Source: CALCKU01 sp964534845 (GTDB lineage: Bacteria; Pseudomonadota; Alphaproteobacteria; Caulobacterales; Maricaulaceae). From it: a DNA stretch of 64,000 nucleotides. The stretch lies in the NCBI GenBank assembly GCA_964534845.1, contig CAZHPV010000004.1, positions 1-64,000 on the forward strand, in the 5' to 3' direction. Of the stretch, positions 33,086 through 41,558 are shown one piece after another; within the stretch, counting starts at the first letter, position 1; each line of letters opens with the position of its first letter. Position numbers and translations under genes: made by a program. The notes under the pieces are model-generated. The model was not told the DNA's origin, did no database searches, and saw only the letters and a list, made by a program, of their open reading frames with translations.

Positions 33086-34612
33086 ATGTCAACGCAGCTA
33101 AACCCGCATAGGAAAACCGCACCAAGCCTCAGACCCATTAAAAATCAAGACAGCGCATCTGTTAAAGCACTTAATCAAAACAGGGTAAAATCAAGGACCG
33201 CAAAGAAGATAACGCCTGAGGATAAAAAAGCAAAAGAGCCTATGCAGCCTCCCAAAACGGCCGCCTCGCCCTTACAAAAACTCATCGCTATTGAAAGCGA
33301 AGCCCTAAGGACACCCGACCGGCTCTCGCTTAAACATATAGCCGTCAATCGTCCCCGTAGCCTTTTGCCCCTTGGACATATCTTATGGATAAACCGTAAT
33401 GGCAAATCTGTCTCTATTGCGGCTATTTCCAGTCAGTCCACCTTTGATAAAACCACACCATTTGCACAATGGATTACAGCCTATTTAAACCGCCTCACCC
33501 ATAAAGGGGCTCTAGATAATGCGCTGGCCTTTTCGTTTTCTAACGCGCCAGCCAAAGACCCCGCTCAAAACCCTTCCGGGAAAAAGGCGGTGACCCATCC
33601 ACCTAAAGCCGATTTCGACTACCCTTTTTCAGAAGCCTATTTTGCCCCCTTCTCGCCGGAACCGAAAACCGGTGGTCTCTTATTTACCCGCGATACGCCT
33701 TTCTCTGAGAGCGATAGGCTAATTTTGGATCGTCTCGGGCAAAGCTTCGGGGCCAATTGGGCCGCCAGACATGGTAAAAACAAACCACGTTCATCCCGCA
33801 GAAAAAAGTGTCTGCAAATCGGGTCTTTAGCCCTGATTTGCCTGATTGGTTGCATTCCTGTTCCCATGACGGATCTGGCACCTGCGGAAATAGTCGCTGA
33901 TAAACCCTTTATGGTCACCGCCCCTTTTGACGGTGTGATCGACGACATATTAATTCCGCCCAATAGTTTTGTGAAGGCCGGGACCGTTTTAGCACGGCTA
34001 AACGACACACGCTTTCGCAATGAATATGCCTTGGCCGGCGAAGAAAAATCCGTGGCCGATGCGCGGTTAAAACAGGCCGCCTTATCCGCTTTCATCAATG
34101 TGGAGGCCAAAAAGGAGATCGCGATTGCCAAAGCCGAAAAAGCGCTTGCACAAGCCCGTGAGAGCTTTGCCAAAGACCAACTCCTTAAAACAGAACTTAT
34201 CGCACCGCATGACGGTCTGGCGATTTATTCAGACCCTAAAGATTGGACAGGGCGGCCTGTCTCAACCGGAGAGGCGATCATTGAGATCGCTGAACCCACA
34301 CGCATAGTCCTGCGGATCCAAGCCCCTCTTCCTTCTGGGGAGAGATTGCGTCAGGGTATGCGTGTGCGGCTCTTTTTAGATGCCGATCCGGTTAATCCCG
34401 TTGAGGCGACATTGGAAAGCGCGAGTTTCTACGCTCAGGAACAAGCCGGCGGGGAGCTGGCTTTTACCGCTTTCGCTACGCTTGACGATCAAAAGAATCT
34501 TCCGCGTATCGGCGCACGCGGCGTCGCAAAACTATACGGACAAGACGCTCCGCTGGCCTTTTGGCTCTTAAGGCAGCCCGTAACGGCCCTTCGACAACTT
34601 TCCGGTTTTTAA
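33086..34612 (+). CDS. HlyD-type adaptor with large cytoplasmic N-terminal domain
   Basis: A 508-residue protein from ATG 33086. Residues 1-90 are Lys/Pro/Ser-rich and probably disordered. Residues about 90-235 form a globular domain (LGHILWINRNGKSVSIAAIS...LLFTRDTPFSESDRLILDRL) whose end resembles a GAF-type helix pattern; this assignment is tentative. One membrane helix lies at about 242-261 (CLQIGSLALICLIGCIPVP). The periplasmic part has the split lipoyl domain (ITAPFDGVIDDILIPPNSFVKAGTVLARL; in the sequence VTAPFDGV) joined by an Ala/Lys-rich coiled coil and followed by a beta-barrel. The cytoplasmic domain could recruit the substrate. It lies between the other adaptor and the M50 fusion. 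Confidence 0.82.
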   Translation: MSTQLNPHRKTAPSLRPIKNQDSASVKALNQNRVKSRTAKKITPEDKKAKEPMQPPKTAASPLQKLIAIESEALRTPDRLSLKHIAVNRPRSLLPLGHILWINRNGKSVSIAAISSQSTFDKTTPFAQWITAYLNRLTHKGALDNALAFSFSNAPAKDPAQNPSGKKAVTHPPKADFDYPFSEAYFAPFSPEPKTGGLLFTRDTPFSESDRLILDRLGQSFGANWAARHGKNKPRSSRRKKCLQIGSLALICLIGCIPVPMTDLAPAEIVADKPFMVTAPFDGVIDDILIPPNSFVKAGTVLARLNDTRFRNEYALAGEEKSVADARLKQAALSAFINVEAKKEIAIAKAEKALAQARESFAKDQLLKTELIAPHDGLAIYSDPKDWTGRPVSTGEAIIEIAEPTRIVLRIQAPLPSGERLRQGMRVRLFLDADPVNPVEATLESASFYAQEQAGGELAFTAFATLDDQKNLPRIGARGVAKLYGQDAPLAFWLLRQPVTALRQLSGF

Positions 34613-34632
34613 CCCCTTTATACGCATAGATT

Positions 34633-36762
34633 ATGACCGCCACCGCCCTTCCGCAATTACGCCAAGAACTTGAGCTTCTCCCTGCACGTATGGCAGTAGA
34701 TGGCACCAAGCAATATATGTTGTTTGATCCGGTGAGAAACGCCTTTCACATGTTAAATGAAAAAGCGCTAAAGCTTTTAAAGCTCTGGACAGACCTTCCC
34801 CAAAATAGTGAAAACCCGCTCGAAACGCTGCTTGAAAAAAGCCGTCAAACCTATCCTGAGACTATCATCACATCCGATGATATTGAGGAGATGACAAGCT
34901 TCATCTTAACGCAAAACCTGTCTGTCCATCCGCCCCAAAATGATAGCGAGACATTCGCCAAGCGCGAGGCCGCTATGCGCCGGCCTTGGTACGAGACCAT
35001 TTTACATAAATATTTATATTTTCGTATTCCTCTGGTTAAACCGACAAAATTTCTCAACGCTTTTGCCCCGAGCTTACGCTGGATGTTTAACCCGCTAACC
35101 TGGATGGTTATTGGTGTTTTGGGCCTCATCGGTTTATATTTCACGTCCCGGCAATGGGATCAATTTCTCACAACATTCTGGCACTTTTTTACCTTTGAAG
35201 GGTTTATCTTTTACGGGATCACCCTCGTAATTCTTAAATCTCTTCATGAATTAGGACATGCTTTTACCGCCCATCATTTTGGCGCACGTGTACCGATAAT
35301 CGGCATTGCCTTTCTGGTGATGTTTCCCGTGCTTTATACGGATACGACCGATGCTTGGCGCTTAACTGAACGCCGCAAGCGCCTGCTTATTGATGGTGGG
35401 GGCATGATAGTGGAATTAGGCATTGCCTGCCTTGCAATTTTTCTCTGGAGTTTCTTACCGGACGGACCAGCCCGCAGCATGGCCTTTTTCATCGCAACAG
35501 CCAGTTGGACGTTAAGCCTGATCGTAAATTTGAACCCCTGTATGCGCTTTGACGGATATTACCTGTTAGGCGATTTTTTCAACGTTCAGAACTTGCAAAA
35601 ACACGGCTTTGATATGGGGCGTTGGAAAATGCGGGAAGTCCTGTTTGATCTGGGCGCACCCAAACCTTTTGATACTTCGCCCGTAAGGGAAAAGGGCTTA
35701 TGCGCCTATGCCTATACAACATGGGTTTACCGCTTTTTTCTCTTTATCGGGATTGCTATTCTCGTACATCATCTTTTCCCAAAAGCGATCGGGATTGTGC
35801 TTTTTACAGTTGAAATTTTATGGTTCATCGTCCTGCCTATCTGGCGGGAGATGAAAAATTGGTGGAGCTTTCGTATGACTATTCTTTCAACCCGCCGCGG
35901 GCGTTTGACACTCTCCGCCGGACTTATCTTATTGGCCATACTCTTCTGGCCGTGGCAAGGCCGCATTGCGGCACCGGCCTTATTGCAACCTGTCCAGCAC
36001 ACGGAAATCTATCCTGCCAGTGCAGGTTATATCGACAGGATTTATGTAAAATCGGGCGATACAGTCCGCAAAGGAGACCCGCTTTTTACGCTAAGCTCGG
36101 AAACCGTTTTACATGAACGCGAACAAAGCCGCAGGCGTCTTGCGCTCATTGATGCTCAGATCGACAGACGCACGGCCAGCTTGATTGAACGCCGCGCGGG
36201 CCATTTACTCGATGCCGATAAACAGGCTGAAATCGCGGTTCACAAAGGCCTCAATAATCTCATCTCCGATCTGGTCATTCTGGCCCCCCATGACGGATAT
36301 GTGTCTGATGTGATGTCGCGCCTTCACAAAGGTCGCTTCGTCCAAAACACCTCTCGGCTCGCCCGTATCATAAATCCCACAGATTATGAAATTATCGCTT
36401 TTCCCGGAGAAAATAGTGCCCTGCGTTTGCAAAAAAACGCGAAGGTAAAATTCATCTCTGACGAACCTTACCAATCCGGTATAGAAGGCCATATAGACAA
36501 GATTTCGCCGACCTCCCTTTCGCAAATAAAAATCCGCGAAATCACATCCTATCATGGCGGGCGGCTTGGAGTCGTGGATAATCCTGACGGCACACTGAGT
36601 CCGCAAAAACCGATCTTGAAAGTACGCATTCAGTGCGAGGATTGCCCCGCCTTTACCCGGTTCCATCGGGGCACGGCTTTTCTGGATGCCAAGGCGCAAA
36701 GCCCGGCTATGGCCGTGTGGAAAAATATTGCCCGTGTGCTTATACGTGAAACGGATTTCTAA
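34633..36762 (+). CDS. PqqD-like / M50 site-2 metalloprotease / HlyD adaptor fusion
   Basis: A 709-residue fusion protein. Residues about 20-110 resemble a PqqD-type winged-helix binding domain (QYMLFDPVRNAFHMLNEKAL). Residues about 150-450 are an M50 membrane protease with several helices: HELGH at 205-209 and NPCMRFDGYYLLGD with D307 as third zinc ligand, so the zinc site is complete. After the last helix (about 428-445) comes a periplasmic lipoyl/adaptor part (IYPASAGYIDRIYVKSGDTVRKGDPLFTL) and a beta-barrel. Relatives are annotated as peptide zinc metalloproteases/HlyD proteins. It would be the only multi-pass inner-membrane protein of this cluster, taking the place where a type I system has its ABC transporter. 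Confidence 0.87.
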   Translation: MTATALPQLRQELELLPARMAVDGTKQYMLFDPVRNAFHMLNEKALKLLKLWTDLPQNSENPLETLLEKSRQTYPETIITSDDIEEMTSFILTQNLSVHPPQNDSETFAKREAAMRRPWYETILHKYLYFRIPLVKPTKFLNAFAPSLRWMFNPLTWMVIGVLGLIGLYFTSRQWDQFLTTFWHFFTFEGFIFYGITLVILKSLHELGHAFTAHHFGARVPIIGIAFLVMFPVLYTDTTDAWRLTERRKRLLIDGGGMIVELGIACLAIFLWSFLPDGPARSMAFFIATASWTLSLIVNLNPCMRFDGYYLLGDFFNVQNLQKHGFDMGRWKMREVLFDLGAPKPFDTSPVREKGLCAYAYTTWVYRFFLFIGIAILVHHLFPKAIGIVLFTVEILWFIVLPIWREMKNWWSFRMTILSTRRGRLTLSAGLILLAILFWPWQGRIAAPALLQPVQHTEIYPASAGYIDRIYVKSGDTVRKGDPLFTLSSETVLHEREQSRRRLALIDAQIDRRTASLIERRAGHLLDADKQAEIAVHKGLNNLISDLVILAPHDGYVSDVMSRLHKGRFVQNTSRLARIINPTDYEIIAFPGENSALRLQKNAKVKFISDEPYQSGIEGHIDKISPTSLSQIKIREITSYHGGRLGVVDNPDGTLSPQKPILKVRIQCEDCPAFTRFHRGTAFLDAKAQSPAMAVWKNIARVLIRETDF

Positions 36763-36909
36763 TCCACGACCTTCCGATAAAGGCCGTTTTGTGAGGTGTC
36801 ACCTTGAATTAAATATCTGACAGATTCTGATGTCTGGGCTTGAATGCGCACCCAAATGGCATACATGTTCTCTGTAATAATAATATCTGCAAAAACTTCA
36901 GGAGTTTTC

Positions 36910-38373
36910 ATGCGCATGCCATCCGCTTTAAAAATCCGTTTCACCAAACCTCTTTTATTGGGTGCAAGCTTGGCCCTTTTAGCCCTGCCGGCGCTGCATA
37001 ATGCCACTCCGGCAAGCGCGCAGTCCCGCTTTGCCCCTATAGGGCAATCACAAGCCCTCACCGTTGATAACCGCGGACTTTTGACCATGGCCCCCTTGCT
37101 GGAGACAGTAACACCCGCCGTGGTAAGTATTGAAGTTGCGGCAACATCAAAAGCCCGAGATGATCTCTCTGAACAACAATCCGAACTTTTCGAGCGCTTT
37201 TTTGGCGGGCGCATACCCGCTCCGCAAGACCGTACCCGGCGCGGTATTGGCTCCGGCGTTATAGTCGATGCAAGCAAGGGCTATATTATCACCAATCATC
37301 ATGTCATTAACGGCGCTGACGAAATTTACGTCACATTGGAAGATCGCAGAGAAATCGAAGCCGAACTCATCGGCAGTGATGAAAAAACCGATGTTGCCGT
37401 CTTGCAAATTAAAGCCGCCCGTCTGAGCGATTTGGATTTTGCCAAAAGCGGAAATACGAAAGTAGGCGACTATGTCATTGCCGTGGGCAATCCCTTCGGT
37501 CTTAGCTCGACTGTAACGTCGGGTATTGTCAGCGCACTGGGCCGCGATACGGCACGCGGCGGAAATTATGCCGATTTCATTCAAACCGATGCCTCAATCA
37601 ATCCGGGTAATTCCGGCGGGGCTTTGGTAAACTCCAAGGGGGAGCTTATCGGGATGAATACAGCCATTATTTCACGCACGGGCGGCAATCAGGGTATCGG
37701 GTTTGCTGTACCGGTTAAGATGATTAATGGGGTAATGAAACAGCTCATCGAATATGGTGAGGTCAAGCGCGGACGTATTGGCGTCGCCATTCAGAACATT
37801 CCAAGTGATCTTAAGGAAGCTCTTAATCTGTCTACCAGTGAAGGTGCCTTGGTGAGTAATGTCACGGAAGACAGCCCGGCAGATAAAGCCGGAATTCAAG
37901 AAGGCGATATCATTGTCGGCTTTAACGGCGAAGATATACTGGATGCGTCTGACATTCGAAATGCTGTCGGATTAGTCGAGCCCGGAACCCGCACGGATAT
38001 TGTCTACATTAGAGAGGGCAAGAAGCGCACAGCACGGATTTCTGTTGAAGAATTTGAAGAGGAACGCGAAGTTCTTGATGAAAGCGTCGCCGAGGACATC
38101 CCCGCCTTGGAAAGTTTTTCTGGGGCGGAGCTGACCGCTATTCCTGAAGACCTCAACCCGCGCGGCGGCGATGATGGCATCTATGTCGCCAAGGTTAAAT
38201 CCGGATCAAAAGCCTTTAGGTCCGGCCTGCGCAAGGGTGATATTGTCCGCGCGGTAAACCGAAAAGATATTGCCTCTTTAGCTGAATTCGAAGCCGCCAT
38301 TGACGGCAAAAAAGGACCCTTTGCCTTGACCGTCGAGCGCGACGGCGCCAATATTTTTCTAGCCCTTCGCTAG
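36910..38373 (+). CDS. Do/Deg-type periplasmic serine protease
   Basis: The start is ATG 36910, 6 bases after AGGAG; the frame upstream lacks a ribosome site. The 487-residue protein has a signal peptide (ALHNATPASAQS as cleavage region), a trypsin-like domain with H131 (TNHHVINGAD), D161 (DEKTDVAVLQI) and S235 (NPGNSGGALVN), and two PDZ domains (SPADKAGIQEGDIIVGF; SKAFRSGLRKGDIVRAV). It degrades or chaperones misfolded envelope proteins. It follows the M50 fusion by about 150 bases in the same direction, so it could serve the giant protein's export, but Deg proteases are also general housekeeping enzymes. Confidence 0.93.
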   Translation: MRMPSALKIRFTKPLLLGASLALLALPALHNATPASAQSRFAPIGQSQALTVDNRGLLTMAPLLETVTPAVVSIEVAATSKARDDLSEQQSELFERFFGGRIPAPQDRTRRGIGSGVIVDASKGYIITNHHVINGADEIYVTLEDRREIEAELIGSDEKTDVAVLQIKAARLSDLDFAKSGNTKVGDYVIAVGNPFGLSSTVTSGIVSALGRDTARGGNYADFIQTDASINPGNSGGALVNSKGELIGMNTAIISRTGGNQGIGFAVPVKMINGVMKQLIEYGEVKRGRIGVAIQNIPSDLKEALNLSTSEGALVSNVTEDSPADKAGIQEGDIIVGFNGEDILDASDIRNAVGLVEPGTRTDIVYIREGKKRTARISVEEFEEEREVLDESVAEDIPALESFSGAELTAIPEDLNPRGGDDGIYVAKVKSGSKAFRSGLRKGDIVRAVNRKDIASLAEFEAAIDGKKGPFALTVERDGANIFLALR

Positions 38374-38388
38374 GCAAAACCGGTACTA

Positions 38389-38426
38389 CCATAAGGCGGC
38401 CTGTCTCTGACAGGCAGACCTTATGG
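38389..38426 (+). terminator. Hairpin after the Deg protease gene
   Basis: CCATAAGG pairs with CCTTATGG (8 bp) and CCTGTC with GACAGG (6 bp) around a 3-base loop, separated by a small internal loop. It starts 15 bases after the stop codon. No T-run follows, so this is either a Rho-assisted terminator or an mRNA-stabilising 3' hairpin. Confidence 0.55.
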
Positions 38427-38582
38427 CCGTAATTGCCGCAAAATTTTCTATGGCTTAAACCCGATCTCCCGAGATGAAAGTCTACCCCAAAGCCTGTCCT
38501 TCACATTTTCGTGTTGAATACATTATGTGACATCAGGGTAAAACTATGTGACAGACGCTCAAAATTTGCTAAAAGCTTTGAC

Positions 38583-39524
38583 ATGAACGCACCAATTGAC
38601 CCTAAAAAGTTTCAAGACCCCCGTATAACCGCCAAAGGCGAAAAACGGGCCTCTGTCTTTTTCAAAAAGCTCAATACCCTCTGGTTTTGTTCTGGCAGCC
38701 AATGCAATATTGAATGTGAAAACTGCTATATCAAAAGCAGTCCGACCGCCGATCACTTTGTCTATCTCACACCAGAAGATATGAAGCCTTATCTGGACGA
38801 AATTGACGACATGGATATGGGCCCCATCGAGATCGCTTTTACCGGCGGCGAACCTTACCTAAATCCCTATATGATCAAGCTAGGCGAGATGGCGTTAGAA
38901 CGCGGCCATACCCTCTTAATGCTGACAAATGCCATGAAGCCCATGATGCGCCCTCGCGTCCAAAAAGGCCTGCTGGATTTAAACACACGCTTTCCGGGAA
39001 AACTGACCCTGAGGGTCAGTCTGGATCACTTTACCGCTGAGGGCCATGATCAAGAACGCGGCGAAGGCAGTTTTGATATTGCTTTAAAAGGTCTAGATTG
39101 GCTGACTGAGAACGGTTTTGCGCTTAATATTGCAGGCCGGGCGATGTTTTCCGAATCTGAAAAAGACGCGCGGGACGGTTATGCCACCTTAATTCGCCAA
39201 CAGGGTTGGAATATTGATGCCTATGATATGGCGGCCACGATCTTATTTCCTGAAATGGACGAAAACATTGATGTGCCGGAAATTTCAGTCGCATGTTGGG
39301 GTATTCTGGATGTCCATCCTGACAGCATGATGTGCTCCAGTTCGCGCATGGTTGTCCGGCGTAAAGGCGATGAGCGCGCGAGCGTGTTGGCCTGTACGCT
39401 ATTGTGGGACGACCCGCAATTTGAAATGGGCAAGACCCTCAAAGAATCGCTTACCCCTGTCGCGCTAAACCATCCTCATTGTGCCAAGTTTTGCGTCCTT
39501 GGCGGAGCCTCCTGCTCCGCCTAG
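38583..39524 (+). CDS. Radical SAM protein with Cys-rich C-terminal tail, function unknown
   Basis: From ATG 38583 the protein has 313 residues. The radical SAM cluster motif is CNIECENC (C41, C45, C48), a CxxxCxxC, followed by the GGEPYLNP motif that contacts S-adenosylmethionine. The C-terminus carries C300, C304 and C311 (HCAKFCVLGGASC) plus further cysteines in ACWGIL, MMCSSS and LACTLL, suggesting an auxiliary SPASM-like or twitch cluster. I cannot assign a substrate. The upstream M50 fusion has a PqqD-like domain, and PqqD domains usually partner radical SAM peptide-modifying enzymes, but a hairpin and about 200 bases separate this gene from that cluster, so the link is speculative. Confidence 0.82.
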   Translation: MNAPIDPKKFQDPRITAKGEKRASVFFKKLNTLWFCSGSQCNIECENCYIKSSPTADHFVYLTPEDMKPYLDEIDDMDMGPIEIAFTGGEPYLNPYMIKLGEMALERGHTLLMLTNAMKPMMRPRVQKGLLDLNTRFPGKLTLRVSLDHFTAEGHDQERGEGSFDIALKGLDWLTENGFALNIAGRAMFSESEKDARDGYATLIRQQGWNIDAYDMAATILFPEMDENIDVPEISVACWGILDVHPDSMMCSSSRMVVRRKGDERASVLACTLLWDDPQFEMGKTLKESLTPVALNHPHCAKFCVLGGASCSA

Positions 39525-39631
39525 CCGTAAAAGCAACACGCTAGCTTATTATGCAACTCGCTTGATATGCAAAAAGTTATTTCTCGTTAGTATTTTCGTG
39601 TATAGTGGGCTTAAAATAATTCAGGCTTCTT

Positions 39632-40489
39632 ATGCTGATCGCACAAATAACAGACCTCCATATTGGATTTGATGGCGAACTCGAGCCGTGTAAGAATACG
39701 GCCCGTTTGAATAATGTTCTCTTGGAACTCACCAAAATGCAGCGCCAGCCTGACATCATAATGATTACGGGCGATCTCGTGGAAAGCGGGAAAAACTGGG
39801 CCTATGAAAAACTAAAGAACACCTTAGCCCCGCTCAAAATTCCTTATTTTTTTGCGCTTGGTAATCACGATAATCGCCCGGCCTTTAAAGAGGTTTTTTC
39901 AGATAAAAATTTCAATAATGGCTTTTTGCAATATGTAATCGAAGACTATCCTGTACGGATTATCGTCTTGGACAGCTTAAAGCCAGGACGGCATGGCGGC
40001 GCTTTTTGTGCGCGCCGCGCCAAATGGTTGCGAGAACGGCTTGAAGAACAGCCCGAGCGGCCCACCTTAATTGCCATGCATCATCCCCCTATCAAAACTG
40101 GAATTGGCTGGATGACGGCCAGTGCGGAGGACGGATGGGTACAACGCTTAAATAAGGTCGTAAAAGATCATGACAATGTGGTCCAAATTATTTGCGGGCA
40201 TATTCACCGTTCCATTTCAAAAGGCTTTGCAGGTACAAATGTTTCGGTTTCGCGCGCGGTCGCTCCGCAAGTCAAATTAGATCTTGCCCCTATTGATCCC
40301 GATGTTCCTGATGACCGAGTCCTGATCGTTGATGCCGATGCCGGATACTGCCTGCATGAATGGGACGGTGAGGGACTCACGACCCACCACGGCATGTCAC
40401 CAGAGGGGCGACCCATTATCAGCTATAATGAAAAACATGCCTTTGTTGTCAAACTCACTATGGATTTGCCATTGAAAGAAACACATTGA
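39632..40489 (+). CDS. Class III metallophosphoesterase, CpdA/GpdQ-like
   Basis: A 285-residue calcineurin-like phosphoesterase. All metal-binding motifs are present: DLH in QITDLHIGFDGE, GDLV (ITGDLVESG), GNHDNR, MHHPP and GHIH. This order and spacing fit cyclic-nucleotide or glycerophosphodiester phosphodiesterases of the CpdA/GpdQ group. A CHASE2 nucleotide cyclase gene lies 1.1 kb downstream on the other strand, so degradation of its cyclic nucleotide is a reasonable guess, not shown. Confidence 0.85.
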   Translation: MLIAQITDLHIGFDGELEPCKNTARLNNVLLELTKMQRQPDIIMITGDLVESGKNWAYEKLKNTLAPLKIPYFFALGNHDNRPAFKEVFSDKNFNNGFLQYVIEDYPVRIIVLDSLKPGRHGGAFCARRAKWLRERLEEQPERPTLIAMHHPPIKTGIGWMTASAEDGWVQRLNKVVKDHDNVVQIICGHIHRSISKGFAGTNVSVSRAVAPQVKLDLAPIDPDVPDDRVLIVDADAGYCLHEWDGEGLTTHHGMSPEGRPIISYNEKHAFVVKLTMDLPLKETH

Positions 40490-40512
40490 AAGCTTAAGAC
40501 ACTTTGACAGTT

Positions 40513-40538
40513 AGAGCGTTTTTATTTAAATACGCTCT
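40513..40538. repeat. Inverted repeat between phosphodiesterase and bestrophin genes
   Basis: AGAGCGT and ACGCTCT form a perfect 7-bp inverted repeat around 12 T/A-rich bases, 24 bases after the phosphodiesterase stop and 31 bases before the bestrophin start. It could be a terminator or an operator; the spacing does not decide. Confidence 0.4.
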
Positions 40539-40568
40539 GCTTTAGAGAGCTTACAGGGGTGTACGCGC

Positions 40569-41510
40569 ATGATTGTCGAAAGTCATATAAGTCCAATTCG
40601 GGTGGTTAAAATCATCTGGCGCCGAATTTTAACCATGACCATTCTAACCAGCGCCATCATTGTTCCAATTCAATATTTTAATCTCAAACAATTTTCCATC
40701 GGTATAACGACGCCCTTGGTTCTGGGCACGGCCATTTCCATATTTCTAGGCTTTCGTACAAATTCTGCCTATGACCGCTGGTTTAAAGGGCGCAACCAAT
40801 TTGGTACTCTGATCGCAAATGGCCGTAATTTCGGTTTGATATTAGCCCGGGTGCATGAACGTTATGAAAACCTCCAGACGGGTGCAGATTCACAAACAGC
40901 CAGCTTGATAATGCCGCGCATGATTAGGCGGACCATCGCCTATACTTGGATGTTAGGCTACCAACTTAAAGACCTCGACCCGTTTGACATCGAAAATATT
41001 GAGGAATTACTGGAGCCGGACGAAATCACACAATTAAGAAACGTGCATAATCCCGCCTTGAAACTATTATATAATCAGGAAAAGGATTTTCGGCGCGCTG
41101 CCGCCGAAAATCAGTTTCTCGACGGCGAACATTTCGAGGTGGTTGCCATTATGCGAACTTACACAAACGCGCAAACGGAATGTGAGGCCCTTAAAAATAC
41201 ACCATTTCCTACCCATTATACCTATTTCACAGATGTTTTTGTCTGGCTATTGGTTGTTTTGCTATCCTTGTCATTACCTGCGGATGAGAACTCAGGCTAT
41301 TATGCCATACCGCTTGTTGTCCTCATTGGGTGGATTTTTTCAATGATAGAAGGCATTGGCGATTATATGGATCACCCTTGGTCAAATAACCGCAATGTCG
41401 TGCCAACAGACTTCCTAAGCCGTAATCTGGAAATTGATCTGCGTAGGTTCGCGCTTTCTGAAACCGATCTACCCCTCCCCCTAGGCCCGGTAGACGGAGC
41501 CGTTTACTAG
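40569..41510 (+). CDS. Bestrophin-family anion channel
   Basis: A 313-residue member of the bestrophin/UPF0187 family. Typical segments are LGTAISIFLGFRTNSAYDRWFKGRNQFGTLIANGRNFG near the N-terminus and FTDVFVWLLVVLLSLSLP followed by IEGIGDYMDHPW near the C-terminus. Four membrane helices are expected. Bacterial members form pentameric ion channels; the physiological ion is not known here. It converges on the cyclase gene. Confidence 0.92.
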   Translation: MIVESHISPIRVVKIIWRRILTMTILTSAIIVPIQYFNLKQFSIGITTPLVLGTAISIFLGFRTNSAYDRWFKGRNQFGTLIANGRNFGLILARVHERYENLQTGADSQTASLIMPRMIRRTIAYTWMLGYQLKDLDPFDIENIEELLEPDEITQLRNVHNPALKLLYNQEKDFRRAAAENQFLDGEHFEVVAIMRTYTNAQTECEALKNTPFPTHYTYFTDVFVWLLVVLLSLSLPADENSGYYAIPLVVLIGWIFSMIEGIGDYMDHPWSNNRNVVPTDFLSRNLEIDLRRFALSETDLPLPLGPVDGAVY

Positions 41511-41558
41511 CCTCTGATAAAGCTTAATTGGGTCTATTTTTAAGACCTATTCGGGAGT

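Noticed and set aside
30460..36762. Ordinary RND drug-efflux operon
   Set aside because: There is no RND pump; the multi-pass protein is an M50 protease fusion, and the neighbour is a giant exported-type protein.
36844..36909. Upstream ATG for the Deg protease
   Set aside because: No ribosome site there, whereas AGGAG stands directly before ATG 36910 and gives a proper signal peptide.
41531..41547. GGTCT/AGACC hairpin between bestrophin and cyclase genes
   Set aside because: Only five base pairs; not distinguishable from chance, although a terminator would be expected here.
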